A stretch of DNA of 23,746 nt from Heritagella caecorum (lineage in GTDB: Bacteria > Bacillota > Clostridia > Oscillospirales > Acutalibacteraceae). Position numbers and translations under genes: made by a program. The stretch is from the NCBI GenBank assembly GCA_904419035.1, contig CAJFQL010000033.1:1-23746 (forward strand), written 5' to 3'. Shown here piece by piece: positions 1-6,958 of the stretch (positions are counted from its first letter, which is position 1; every line of letters starts with the position of its first letter). The notes beneath the pieces were generated by a model. That model saw only the letters and a list, made by a program, of their open reading frames with translations. It ran no database searches and was not told the origin of the DNA.

Positions 1-97
1 TTCCTTTTTCCCATAGTAATACCCCCTGATGTAGTACTTCCATTTTCCTACATCAGGGGGTACTTTGTCTATTGTCCGTTTTTACTGGACCTGTTCA
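1..97 (-). mobile_element. Left end of an insertion sequence (probably IS3-like), outward-facing copy A
   Basis: These 97 bases are the exact reverse complement of 23649-23745, so the same element end occurs at both window edges. Read on the minus strand the element begins TGAACAGGTCC at position 97, has a long hairpin, and reaches an ATG at position 14 that opens a reading frame (MGKR...) leaving the window. TG...CA termini with a short leader before the first transposase ORF fit the IS3 family, but no transposase domain is visible, so the family is an inference. The element has landed inside a methyltransferase gene (98-441). Confidence 0.75.
20..62 (-). repeat. 15-bp stem hairpin in IS leader, covering the transposase RBS
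   Basis: TACCCCCTGATGTAG at 20-34 is perfectly complementary to CTACATCAGGGGGTA at 48-62, with a 13-nt loop. On the minus strand the AGGGGG that would serve as Shine-Dalgarno, 7 nt before the ATG, lies inside the stem. Hairpins like this in other insertion sequences limit transposase translation from read-through transcripts; that role is inferred here. Confidence 0.8.
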
Positions 98-441
98 GGC
101 TGTATCAAGGGGACTTTTCGCATGGACTGGTACCGGAACTCAAGCAGCTTACCTATGATGCGGTGATCGCGACCTATTCTTTGCATCATCTGACCGATAC
201 GCAGAAAGTCCGGTTTCTCAACGACCTATTGCCTTTGCTGAAGGAGAATGGCTGCGTGTATATCGGCGATGTTGCCTTTGCCACCCGCGATGAGTGGGAA
301 GCGTGTAAGGCAAAAGCGGGAGACGGTTGGGACGAAACCGAATGTTATTTCGTGTATGATGAATTGAAAAAATTTTTCCCCGCATTACAATTTGAACCCA
401 TGTCTTCCTGTGCGGGATTGTTCACCTTGAAAAAAAATTGA
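98..441 (+). pseudogene. Class I SAM-dependent methyltransferase, 3' remnant cut by the IS
   Basis: The frame is open from the IS boundary to a TGA at 439-441 and encodes about 113 residues. It contains the methyltransferase motif IV-type segment (YDAVIATYSLHHL) followed by the usual helix and strand (FLNDLLPLLKENGCVYIGD), and it ends in a C-terminal FPALQFEPMSSCAGLF segment typical of small YdaC/Tam-like methyltransferases. The N-terminal SAM-binding glycine motif is absent because it lies beyond the IS insertion at 97/98. A first internal ATG at 163 exists but has no ribosome binding site and would give a protein lacking the cofactor site. The gene is therefore almost certainly inactive. 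A strong terminator follows directly. The substrate cannot be told from this piece. Confidence 0.8.
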
Positions 442-451
442 TTGACAAAAT

Positions 452-500
452 AGGATGGCGGCGTTTTCCTCGGCTTCCGGAAAACGCCGCCTATTTTTTA
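452..500 (+). terminator. Intrinsic terminator after the methyltransferase remnant
   Basis: A 13-bp perfect stem GGCGGCGTTTTCC (457-469) / GGAAAACGCCGCC (479-491) with a 9-nt loop is followed by TATTTTTTATT. It lies 11 bases after the stop codon, so the original methyltransferase transcript ended here. Confidence 0.9.
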
Positions 501-573
501 TTGAGAAAGAATATGGGAGCCTGTTTATCCCCGTCCTATGAAAAAGCAAGAGAACGAACCGATCAACCGGCCG

Positions 574-1122
574 TCATTTTGCAGCATGGGAGAAAAATTC
601 CTCCCGGCCTTGATACTCACTTTTTATGATTTCAAACATGTCTTCGGGCGTTTCCCGGCATCCATTTTCCAGCCATAATTTAATGATCTTTGTCAGCCCA
701 CTTTTAAAAAACTCCATGTGGTAACGGATGAAGCGGCCTTGAAAATGTTTTTTGGCCAGTTCTATATCATAGGTGACAATTTTATAATTGTCATCATAGC
801 CCAATTTAAAATATGTCCGATAAAAAATCTGGTTTTGCAGAATGTGATCAAACAGTTTTATGTAATCATGACTGTTGATCCCGGTTTCTGCATCCTCATG
901 GTATAAGGTGGACAGGTTGGTTTCCAATTTGTCCCGGATCGAATCGGCCAGCCCGTAAATGTCGGGATAGTTTGCGTAAAACGTCGTGCGATTTAAGCCG
1001 GCCCGCTTGCAAATATCCGAGACGCTGACCTGGTTTAGCTCTTTCTGCTGGAGCAATTCCACAAAGACCTTTTCGATCTTTTCACGTGATTCTTTTCTTC
1101 GTCTGTTATTGGGGGTATTCAT
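574..1122 (-). CDS. TetR/AcrR family transcriptional regulator (accessory operon)
   Basis: A 182-residue protein with a TetR-type N-terminal helix-turn-helix at about residues 14-58 (QVSVSDICKRAGLNRTTFYANYPDIYGLADSI), followed by an all-helical ligand/dimer domain with no recognised sub-family signature. The ATG at 1122 follows AAAGGAG at 6 nt spacing. It is divergent from the membrane-protein operon at 1247-2489. The intergenic region has overlapping divergent promoters and two copies of a CAACAACYGTTG dyad, so it probably represses itself and that operon. The ligand is unknown. Base composition is AT-richer than the genes after 2.8 kb, as in the rest of this block. Confidence 0.88.
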   Translation of the reverse strand: MNTPNNRRRKESREKIEKVFVELLQQKELNQVSVSDICKRAGLNRTTFYANYPDIYGLADSIRDKLETNLSTLYHEDAETGINSHDYIKLFDHILQNQIFYRTYFKLGYDDNYKIVTYDIELAKKHFQGRFIRYHMEFFKSGLTKIIKLWLENGCRETPEDMFEIIKSEYQGREEFFSHAAK

Positions 1123-1139
1123 AAAAAACTCCTTTATCT

Positions 1140-1151
1140 CAACAGTTGTTG
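1140..1151 (-). promoter_or_regulatory. Operator-like dyad, copy 1 (TetR side)
   Basis: On the minus strand this reads CAACAACTGTTG, a CAAC-N4-GTTG dyad, between the TetR promoter and its start codon. The same motif recurs at 1208-1219 in the opposite orientation. Binding by the adjacent TetR protein is inferred. Confidence 0.5.
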
Positions 1152-1163
1152 GAAGATTGATGA

Positions 1164-1192
1164 TTGTTTTGCCATGCTGAAATTAGTATACT
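1164..1192 (+). promoter_or_regulatory. Promoter of the small membrane-protein operon, overlapping the divergent TetR promoter
   Basis: TTGTTT (1164-1169), a 17-bp spacer and TATACT (1187-1192) form a plausible sigma-A promoter for the gene at 1247. The -10 lies in the palindrome AGTATACT (1185-1192). On the minus strand the same palindrome gives TATACT at 1190-1185, with a TTGTTG 17 bp upstream that overlaps operator copy 2. The two divergent promoters therefore share their -10 DNA. Confidence 0.5.
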
Positions 1193-1207
1193 CGATATAG
1201 ATTAAAA

Positions 1208-1219
1208 CAACAACCGTTG
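1208..1219 (+). promoter_or_regulatory. Operator-like dyad, copy 2 (operon side)
   Basis: CAACAACCGTTG matches copy 1 at 11 of 12 positions. It lies just downstream of the predicted start of the rightward transcript and over the -35 of the leftward promoter, positions where a bound repressor would block both. Confidence 0.5.
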
Positions 1220-1246
1220 GTTTAATCAAAATATGGAGGTGCCAAT

Positions 1247-1618
1247 ATGAAGAAAAGTAGTTTTGTAGCGATGTTACTTGGAACCGTCAGCGGCATGCTG
1301 TTTGCCCTTGGCATGTGCATGGCGCTAATTGAGGAATGGCATTCTTTTACACCCGGTCTTGTGTTCGGCTGTGCGGGGATCCTGCTTGGGCTTATCACCG
1401 TTATCATATGGCGAAAAATGGAACACAAACCGCCCATCCGTCTGTCCGGCAAATCGGTTCTCACCATGATCGTGGGGATCGTGGGAACATTGGCTCTTGG
1501 CGTTGGCATGTGCTTTTGTATGGTATGGGACAAGATGATCGTGGGGATCCTCATTGGGCTAGTAGGGATACTCGTTTGGCTTTGCCTGATTCCTCTTACC
1601 AAAGGGATTAAAAATTGA
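1247..1618 (+). CDS. Small four-helix membrane protein with internal duplication
   Basis: A 123-residue protein of unknown function. Four hydrophobic segments can be seen at about 6-27, 34-55, 70-93 and 96-117. The two halves resemble each other: GMCMALIEEW...GLVFGCAGILLGLI aligns with GMCFCMVWDK...GILIGLVGILVWL, so it is a tandem duplication of a two-helix hairpin. The ATG at 1247 follows GGAGGT at good spacing. It is the first gene of a three-gene operon divergent from tetR; similar small proteins occur beside TetR genes in other Clostridia as far as I recall. A membrane role, perhaps drug or stress related, is only suggested by the regulator. Confidence 0.82.
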   Translation: MKKSSFVAMLLGTVSGMLFALGMCMALIEEWHSFTPGLVFGCAGILLGLITVIIWRKMEHKPPIRLSGKSVLTMIVGIVGTLALGVGMCFCMVWDKMIVGILIGLVGILVWLCLIPLTKGIKN

Positions 1619-2310
1619 ACCCAAAACAACGGGCTGTTTTTATCCTTTCCCACACAGAAATCGGAAAAAGCATCAGTCTCGATCCCGGCAAAAGAGTGCG
1701 GCTGTTTGCCTGCTTATCCCTTTCCTGCAATTTCTTCTATGCGCTCTATCACGGCGTGCTGGGCGTACTTCAAACCTCTTTGTGGTTTTTAGCGATGTGC
1801 GCGTTTTACAGTATGGTAGCGGTCATGCGTTTTTGTGTCCTTTTGTGCGGATGGCGTGCGGAAAAAGAGCCCTCTGCGGTATCGGAACCTTTTGCCCGGA
1901 CGATAACCGGTTTTTTGCTGCTTATACTGAGTGTGGTGCTGGCGGGGATCAATTTTATCAGCCTGTCTCAAAATATCGCAACGTCTTATGACAAAATCAC
2001 TATGATTACCATTGCGACGTACACGTTTTATAAAATAGCGGCGGTACTCATCAAAAGAGTCCGGTCACGTCAAAAGGCCGTGCAGCTTTTTGACGTGCTG
2101 TCAACGATCACGTATGCAGAAGTGGCCGCCTCGGTTCTTACGCTCCAGCGTTCCATGCTGGTTTCTTTTGGTCAAATGGAAAAAGAACAAATATATACGA
2201 TGAATGCACTCACAGGGGCTGGGGTATGCCTGTTTATTTTGATCCTTGGAGTGGGTATGATCGTAAAAGCAAGAAAGGAAAGAAAATCATGGCAAAATCA
2301 AAACTCGTAA
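1615..2310 (+). CDS. Multi-pass membrane protein of unknown function, TTG start
   Basis: A 231-residue protein with about six hydrophobic segments separated by short basic loops; no enzyme or transporter motif is recognised. It starts with TTG at 1615, overlapping the TGA of the previous gene (TTGA), an arrangement that implies translational coupling. No good Shine-Dalgarno lies before the TTG, which fits coupling. Its 3' end overlaps the next small gene by 22 bases. It may form a complex with the upstream four-helix protein, but that is inference from the tight operon only. Confidence 0.8.
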   Translation: MNPKQRAVFILSHTEIGKSISLDPGKRVRLFACLSLSCNFFYALYHGVLGVLQTSLWFLAMCAFYSMVAVMRFCVLLCGWRAEKEPSAVSEPFARTITGFLLLILSVVLAGINFISLSQNIATSYDKITMITIATYTFYKIAAVLIKRVRSRQKAVQLFDVLSTITYAEVAASVLTLQRSMLVSFGQMEKEQIYTMNALTGAGVCLFILILGVGMIVKARKERKSWQNQNS

Positions 2311-2489
2311 ACGCCAATGAAAAAATGGCAGAAAAAGTCACCGCGGCATTTGGTAAAATCGAAAATACCGTAGTGGACGGCTACACCAAGGTGGAAAATG
2401 CCTTTGTAGACCGCTATCTGAGAAAAGATGGCGAAACCGTGGAGGAAGCAAAAGTCAGATTAAAACGGGAGCAACTGCAAGGAAAGTGA
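2289..2489 (+). CDS. Small conserved soluble protein (66 aa), operon partner
   Basis: Starts at ATG 2289 after AAGGAAAG, inside the end of the preceding membrane-protein gene. A longer in-frame reading from 2226 is possible but lacks a ribosome binding site. The sequence is charged and helical, with two copies of a short repeat (KIENTVVDGY and KVENAFVDRY) and a C-terminal ETVEEAKVRLKRE segment. Small proteins of this pattern (K/E-rich, IENxVVxGY repeats, GETVEEAKxRL tail) are widespread in Clostridia and have no known function. It is the last gene before a terminator at 2577. Confidence 0.82.
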   Translation: MAKSKLVNANEKMAEKVTAAFGKIENTVVDGYTKVENAFVDRYLRKDGETVEEAKVRLKREQLQGK

Positions 2490-2576
2490 GGCAGAAACCA
2501 GCCGCCATAGTAGCAATGCGGCAAACGGTAGGATGAGTAGCGTATCCTTTTCCCAGCCTGTGTGAAAAATAGTAGC

Positions 2577-2618
2577 AAAAAACCGCAGCCAATCAAATGG
2601 GATTGACTGCGGTTTTTT
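2577..2618 (+). terminator. Intrinsic terminator of the accessory membrane operon
   Basis: AAAAAACCGCAGCCAATC (2577-2594) pairs with GATTGACTGCGGTTTTTT (2601-2618) with one C/A mismatch and a 6-nt loop, ending in a T run. The gene-free stretch 2490-2803 holds only this terminator and the promoter candidate for the next operon. Confidence 0.88.
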
Positions 2619-2685
2619 ATGGTGTTATCAACCGGTTTTATGGTACGTTGTTTTTTGCAAACCAAAGTACCCCAAAAATTTGTGG

Positions 2686-2714
2686 TGTCAAAGTAGGCCC
2701 CAATATGGTACAAT
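2686..2714 (+). promoter_or_regulatory. Candidate promoter of the phosphatase/alkyltransferase unit
   Basis: TACAAT at 2709-2714 is a good -10; 17 bp upstream is only a weak -35 (TGTCAA, 2686-2691). It lies about 90 bp before the phosphatase start. The strength of the -35 makes this tentative. Confidence 0.35.
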
Positions 2715-2803
2715 CAACATACAAGAAAAATCCTTTTCTATAAGAGAAGAAAGGAATTTAAAATTCGCAGCGTTTTCAGGCGCGATGAAAGGATATATAG
2801 CAG

Positions 2804-3268
2804 ATGACAAAAATACTTTTCGTGTGCCACGGCAATATCTGCCGGTCGCCTATGGCGGAATTTGTGATGAAAGATCTGGTGAAAAAAGCCGGGGAGGGCC
2901 AGCATATCTTTATTGCTTCGGCCGCCGTCAGCCGGGAAGAGACCGGCAACCCGGTGCATCCGGGCACCCGGGCGATGCTGCGCCGCCATGGGCTTTCCTG
3001 TGACGGCAAATATGCCGTCACCATCGCCAAAGGCGACTATGACCGGTACGACTGGCTGGTGGGCATGGACCGTTCCAATCTCGCCCGCATGCACACCCTG
3101 TTTGGCGGTGATCCGGAGGGGAAAATCTGCCGGCTGCTGGATTTTACCGATCACCCGCGGGACGTGGCCGACCCCTGGTATACCGGGGATTTTGAGAGCA
3201 CCTGGCGCGATGTAGTGGAAGGCTGCACGGCCATGCTGCAAAAAATCCTGGAGGAACCGAAAGAGTGA
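2804..3268 (+). CDS. Low-molecular-weight protein-tyrosine phosphatase
   Basis: A 154-residue enzyme of the usual family length. The N-terminal P-loop VCHGNICRSP gives the C-X5-R-S signature with nucleophile Cys8 and Arg14, and the C-terminal DPWYTGDF motif supplies the general acid Asp123. It hydrolyses phosphotyrosine (or phosphoarginine in some Gram-positive members) in the cytoplasm. The ATG at 2804 follows AAAGGA 10 nt upstream. The stop codon overlaps the start of the next gene (GTGA), so the two are co-translated. No tyrosine kinase of the BY type is in the window; the only kinase (21422) is a Ser/Thr type. Confidence 0.93.
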   Translation: MTKILFVCHGNICRSPMAEFVMKDLVKKAGEGQHIFIASAAVSREETGNPVHPGTRAMLRRHGLSCDGKYAVTIAKGDYDRYDWLVGMDRSNLARMHTLFGGDPEGKICRLLDFTDHPRDVADPWYTGDFESTWRDVVEGCTAMLQKILEEPKE

Positions 3269-3723
3269 AAAGAAGAAAGACGATCAAAAGCCCGATAGGG
3301 CCCCTTACCCTGGTGGAAGAAGGCGGCGCACTGGTGCAGGTGGTTTTTGACGGGGACCCGGTTATAGCGGGGAGGGAAGAGGATTCTCCCCTGCTCCGGG
3401 AAGCCGAACGGCAGCTCGCTGCCTACTTTGCAGGGCATCTGCAGGTGTTTTCCTTGCCTCTGCGCACGGAGGGGACGCCCTTTCAGGAAAAGGTCTGGCG
3501 CGCGCTGCAACAAATTCCCTATGGTGAAACCCGTACCTATGGCGAATTGGCGGCTAGCATCGGGCAGCCTGCCGCCGCCCGGGCTGTGGGAGGTGCCAAC
3601 CACCGCAACCCGCTTCCCATTGTCATCCCGTGCCACCGGGTGGTGGCGGCCCACGGAGGATTGGGCGGCTATGGCGGCGGCCTTGATAAAAAGCGGTGGC
3701 TGTTAGCGCTGGAAGCTAAATAA
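3265..3723 (+). CDS. ogt: Methylated-DNA--[protein]-cysteine S-methyltransferase
   Basis: A 152-residue suicide DNA-repair protein that transfers O6-alkyl groups from guanine to its own cysteine. The active site is IPCHRV with acceptor Cys123. The helix-turn-helix part (TPFQEKVWRALQQIPYGETRTYGELA, then AARAVGGANHRNP with the arginine finger) is complete, as is the C-terminal GGLGGYGGGLDKKRWLLALE. It starts with GTG at 3265 overlapping the phosphatase stop (TGA 3266-3268). No AraC-like Ada domain is present, so this is the stand-alone Ogt type. Pairing with a tyrosine phosphatase has no clear functional reason. Confidence 0.95.
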   Translation: MKRRKTIKSPIGPLTLVEEGGALVQVVFDGDPVIAGREEDSPLLREAERQLAAYFAGHLQVFSLPLRTEGTPFQEKVWRALQQIPYGETRTYGELAASIGQPAAARAVGGANHRNPLPIVIPCHRVVAAHGGLGGYGGGLDKKRWLLALEAK

Positions 3724-3757
3724 AAAAGCTTTTCCCATTTATGGGAAAAGCTTTTTT
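3722..3757. terminator. Bidirectional intrinsic terminator between convergent operons
   Basis: A 17-bp perfect inverted repeat (AAAAAAGCTTTTCCCAT, 3722-3738, against 3741-3757), with T runs on both strands, sits between the stop of ogt and the 3' end of the minus-strand DHHW gene. Confidence 0.9.
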
Positions 3758-3770
3758 ATTTGTGGGCCGT

Positions 3771-4871
3771 TTATTTTATCGTGATGCTGTGATTTAAAAC
3801 CGAGGTGCTGTATAAAAACAGGACGTCTTTGTTTTCAAAATCGATAAACCGGCCCAACAGTTCCGGGGCGATATACCGAATGTCCACGACTGTCACCTTG
3901 GCGAACCCCTGGGCGAGTAAAGGCGCCAGGCTGCTGCCAAAGGAATCCCGAAATAAAATGAGCTCTTTATCCGTAGTGGCCTTGGGGTTTTCAATCGTGA
4001 GCAGTGATTTCGGGCCGGATAAAAATACTTCATAAGGGTCCTGCCCGGTGATTTTTTCGGCCTCATACACGGGGATGACCGACTGGGTTTCAAAGTCGAA
4101 CACGCGGTATTGGTCGATGGTGTCGTTTGTCACGGTATACAGCATATCCGGCGCCACAGGCAACGCCCATTGCCCCGCATACACGCCGTAAAAGGAGGAG
4201 CTTTGCGGGTGCAGCTGGTAACGGGCCGTCAAAGAACCGCCCATTTGCTCCACCAAAAACGCCGCGACGTCGGTAATCTTTTCCTGCCGCCAATGGGTAT
4301 CGGTGCGGTAATAATCGGAAAGATCCAGATACGGCGTCAGGTCAAGGTACCGGGCAAAATCCATCTGCTGCCGGACAGACGAAAAAAACGCGTCGTAATC
4401 CATCGATAGATACCCATTTTTTGCCGCGAGAAAATAGCTTTTGTCGGGCACAATGGAAACGTATACCCGCGCGCCGCTTTCTTTCAGGTAGGTGTCATAG
4501 ACAAAGCGGAACCGTTCGGCGGCATAGGTAACCGACGAGCGGTCAAAGGGGTATTCCAGTTTGGCTAAAAACCCCTGCGCCTGATATAAATCGTGATTAT
4601 CTTTCTGGCGGAATAACTGTAACGCCGTGATCGCCTTTAGGGTGCGGAACGAATCCCGCAGCGGGAACTGATCGAGGGTGTACGTTTCAAAATCCGCCAT
4701 AAAAGTGCCGCTCTCTATGGTTTCCCACTGGGGCGTGGGAAAGGAAGCGAGCGGGCGCCGTTCGCTTTGGGAAATGCTTTGATCGGGCTTTAAAAGCCCC
4801 CAAACGGAAAACAGGACCAAAAAGGCCGCTGGTAGCCCGATCAGGAGGCCGTTTTTCAGTTTTTTCATCAT
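3771..4871 (-). CDS. DHHW family protein (AlgX/AlgJ-like partner of the MBOAT acyltransferase)
   Basis: About 366 residues. An N-terminal signal anchor (GLLIGLPAAFLVLFSVWGLL) is followed by an extracytoplasmic domain with the family hallmark TDTHW near residue 191 and a C-terminal LFRDSFGSSL block, both resembling the SGNH/DHHW domains that act with MBOAT proteins in alginate and other cell-surface O-acetylation. It lies 17 bases after the MBOAT gene in the same operon. The start is uncertain: GTG at 4880 lies very close to the AAGGGGG ribosome site, ATG at 4871 is 12 nt from it, and ATG at 4868 is also possible; 4871 is chosen. It presumably places acyl groups from the MBOAT partner onto an unknown envelope polymer. 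Confidence 0.88.
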   Translation of the reverse strand: MMKKLKNGLLIGLPAAFLVLFSVWGLLKPDQSISQSERRPLASFPTPQWETIESGTFMADFETYTLDQFPLRDSFRTLKAITALQLFRQKDNHDLYQAQGFLAKLEYPFDRSSVTYAAERFRFVYDTYLKESGARVYVSIVPDKSYFLAAKNGYLSMDYDAFFSSVRQQMDFARYLDLTPYLDLSDYYRTDTHWRQEKITDVAAFLVEQMGGSLTARYQLHPQSSSFYGVYAGQWALPVAPDMLYTVTNDTIDQYRVFDFETQSVIPVYEAEKITGQDPYEVFLSGPKSLLTIENPKATTDKELILFRDSFGSSLAPLLAQGFAKVTVVDIRYIAPELLGRFIDFENKDVLFLYSTSVLNHSITIK

Positions 4872-4888
4872 GAATATCACAGGCCCCC

Positions 4889-6289
4889 TTAAAAGCGGAA
4901 ATAGAGGAACGGGTTAAACGAGCCGTCTACCAAAAAGGCGGTGCACAAAACCAGCAGGGCTGTCACCGTTACCGGTTCCAGCACACACAAGATGGCGGCC
5001 CCCGGCCGGTATTGGAGCACCTTTCCATGCAGATTTTTCAAAATAGGTGTAGCCCCAACAACGCCCAGCAGCAGGAGGATGCCATAGCTTTTCGCGTAAT
5101 AGAGCGTTTCACCGGTGACCACCGGCCATCCGGCGCCGCCAAACATGCCCCGCAATGTCTGAAAAGCGGCGGGCAAATCGGCCGCATCGAACAGCACAAA
5201 CCCGATCAGCACAAAGAAGAGGGCATACAGGTGCCCCCACACCCGGTTTCTCTGTAAAACCGGCAGAAGCCACATTTTTTCTACCATGAGCAGCGCGGCA
5301 AACAGCAGCCCCCAAAGAATAAAGGTCCATGCGGCCCCGTGCCACAGCCCCGTGGCCATCCACACGATGAGAAGGTTTAAAAGCCACCGGGGTTTTGTCA
5401 CCCGGCTGCCACCTAGTGGGATATACACATAATCCCGGAACCAGGTGCCGAGAGAAATGTGCCACCGGCGCCAAAATTCCGTGATGCTGGCCGACAGGTA
5501 GGGGTACGAAAAGTTTTCCGGGAACGTAAACCCGAATAAATGCCCCAACCCGATGGCCATGTCGCTGTATCCGGAAAAATCGAAGTAAATGTGCAGCATG
5601 AACGCAATGGCGTACAGCCACGCAAACAGCACCGACGGTTCCGCTGACGCTTTATAAATCGCCGTCAGTTCCCCCAGTGTGTTAGCTAGCAGCACTTTTT
5701 TGGCAAGCCCCAGAAGGAACCGCCGGGTGCCCAGGGCGATAGCGTCAGCCTTAGGCGGGCGGCTAGTCAGCTGCGGCTCGATATCGGCGTACCGCACGAT
5801 GGGCCCGGCAATCAGCTGCGGGAACATGGCAATATACATCGCCAGGTTGATAAAATTGCGCTGGGCTTTCACCGTGCCGCGGTACACGTCTACCGTGTAG
5901 CTTAGAATTTGGAACGTGTAAAAACTAATGCCGATGGGCAACGCGATTTTTAGTAGCGGCAGAGAGAGCCCGGTGACCCGATTGAAGTTTTCCAGGAGGA
6001 AATCGGCGTATTTGCAAACCCCTAATAGCCCTAAACAAACCAGCACCGAAGCGGCCAAAAACAACTTGGCCCCTTTATGTGGCCGGTATTTTTCAATCAG
6101 CCGGCCAAACACATACCCCTGGGTGATGGAAATGAGCATGAAAAGCAGGTACTTCGGTTCCCCCCAGCCGTAAAAAAACAGGCTGAAAAGCAGCAGTACG
6201 GTGTTTTTTAGGCGCCGGGGGACGATATAATACACCAGCAGCACCGCCGGTAAAAAATAAAACAGGAATGGAATACTGGAAAATAACAT
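4889..6289 (-). CDS. MBOAT family membrane-bound O-acyltransferase (AlgI/DltB-like)
   Basis: A 466-residue polytopic protein of standard length with about ten to twelve hydrophobic segments. The family motifs are intact: FWRRWHISLGTWFRDYVYIPLGGSR (His277) and the catalytic His317 in MATGLWHGAAWTFILWG. These enzymes move an acyl group, usually acetyl, across the membrane onto extracellular polysaccharide or teichoic acid. It sits between the DUF4358 lipoprotein gene and the DHHW gene, the usual arrangement in Clostridia. No D-alanine carrier genes (dltA/C) are nearby, which argues for O-acetylation rather than D-alanylation. No clear Shine-Dalgarno precedes the ATG at 6289, only 20 bases after the upstream stop, so coupling is likely. 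Confidence 0.94.
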   Translation of the reverse strand: MLFSSIPFLFYFLPAVLLVYYIVPRRLKNTVLLLFSLFFYGWGEPKYLLFMLISITQGYVFGRLIEKYRPHKGAKLFLAASVLVCLGLLGVCKYADFLLENFNRVTGLSLPLLKIALPIGISFYTFQILSYTVDVYRGTVKAQRNFINLAMYIAMFPQLIAGPIVRYADIEPQLTSRPPKADAIALGTRRFLLGLAKKVLLANTLGELTAIYKASAEPSVLFAWLYAIAFMLHIYFDFSGYSDMAIGLGHLFGFTFPENFSYPYLSASITEFWRRWHISLGTWFRDYVYIPLGGSRVTKPRWLLNLLIVWMATGLWHGAAWTFILWGLLFAALLMVEKMWLLPVLQRNRVWGHLYALFFVLIGFVLFDAADLPAAFQTLRGMFGGAGWPVVTGETLYYAKSYGILLLLGVVGATPILKNLHGKVLQYRPGAAILCVLEPVTVTALLVLCTAFLVDGSFNPFLYFRF

Positions 6290-6309
6290 AACGGTTTATT
6301 TTTGGGGTG

Positions 6310-6933
6310 TTACGCGATGGGCGTTTCGCTGATCACCTGGGCCGACGGATAAGCGGCCATCAGGTTCGTTTTAAAGGTATCGGTAATATCTTTTGCACCG
6401 AAAAAGGCCACCAGGTACCGGTCCACTTTCATAAGGATCAGCTGGTCGGGGAACCCGCAAATCCACTGGCGATTGAGGATGTTTTCTTTGACCGTACCGG
6501 CCAGCTGGTCGATGTCGGTGTCCTCTTTCACGTGATACACCCCGCAGGTAAAAGTGTTGGCGTTCATCATGTGCATCAGCGACGCGGCGCCGTCAATTTG
6601 GCTGATAGAAGCAGCCGGGAACCCCAAGGTGGAATCAAGGGCGGCCGTATCGTCCAGCCCATAGACCCCCGGGCCTTCGGTATTCATGTTTTCTTCGCTG
6701 GTATCGCCGCCCATTACCGGGAACTTGTCCGCTTCGTCATAGCTGTCCCACACGGTAGTCAGCAGTTCGACGCCGTCGGCAATCGATACACTTTCACTTT
6801 CTTCGGGTTGGGACGAGCTATTCGTGCTATTTTCCGACGAAGAATCCTTCGATTCATCCGTGGACGAATCGCTGCACGCGGCAGCCGACAGGGCCATCAT
6901 AGCGGCCAGAAAAAGAGCAATGAGTTTTTTCAT
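6310..6933 (-). CDS. DUF4358 domain lipoprotein
   Basis: A 207-residue secreted protein. It has a lipoprotein signal peptide (MKKLIALFLAAMMALSAAAC) with the modified Cys20, a Ser/Glu/Asp-rich linker to about residue 50, and one globular domain. The domain pattern (LQ/DQLAGTVKENILNRQWICGFPDQLILMKVDRYLVAFFGAKD) matches DUF4358 proteins, which are commonly encoded beside MBOAT/DHHW pairs in Clostridia; their function is unknown. The start has GGAGGT at good spacing. It lies 25 bases after the anti-sigma gene and 20 before the MBOAT gene, so it is probably an extracytoplasmic part of the acylation machinery or its sensor. Confidence 0.85.
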   Translation of the reverse strand: MKKLIALFLAAMMALSAAACSDSSTDESKDSSSENSTNSSSQPEESESVSIADGVELLTTVWDSYDEADKFPVMGGDTSEENMNTEGPGVYGLDDTAALDSTLGFPAASISQIDGAASLMHMMNANTFTCGVYHVKEDTDIDQLAGTVKENILNRQWICGFPDQLILMKVDRYLVAFFGAKDITDTFKTNLMAAYPSAQVISETPIA

Positions 6934-6958
6934 GGGGTAACCTCCACTTTTCTAATTT

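Noticed and set aside
438..629. Plus-strand open frame of 63 codons after the methyltransferase remnant
   Set aside because: It runs through the strong terminator hairpin, has no ribosome binding site, and overlaps the end of the tetR gene on the other strand.
4889..6289. dltB (D-alanyl transfer to teichoic acid)
   Set aside because: MBOAT fold is shared, but no dltA, dltC or dltD is nearby, and the DHHW and DUF4358 neighbours indicate O-acylation.
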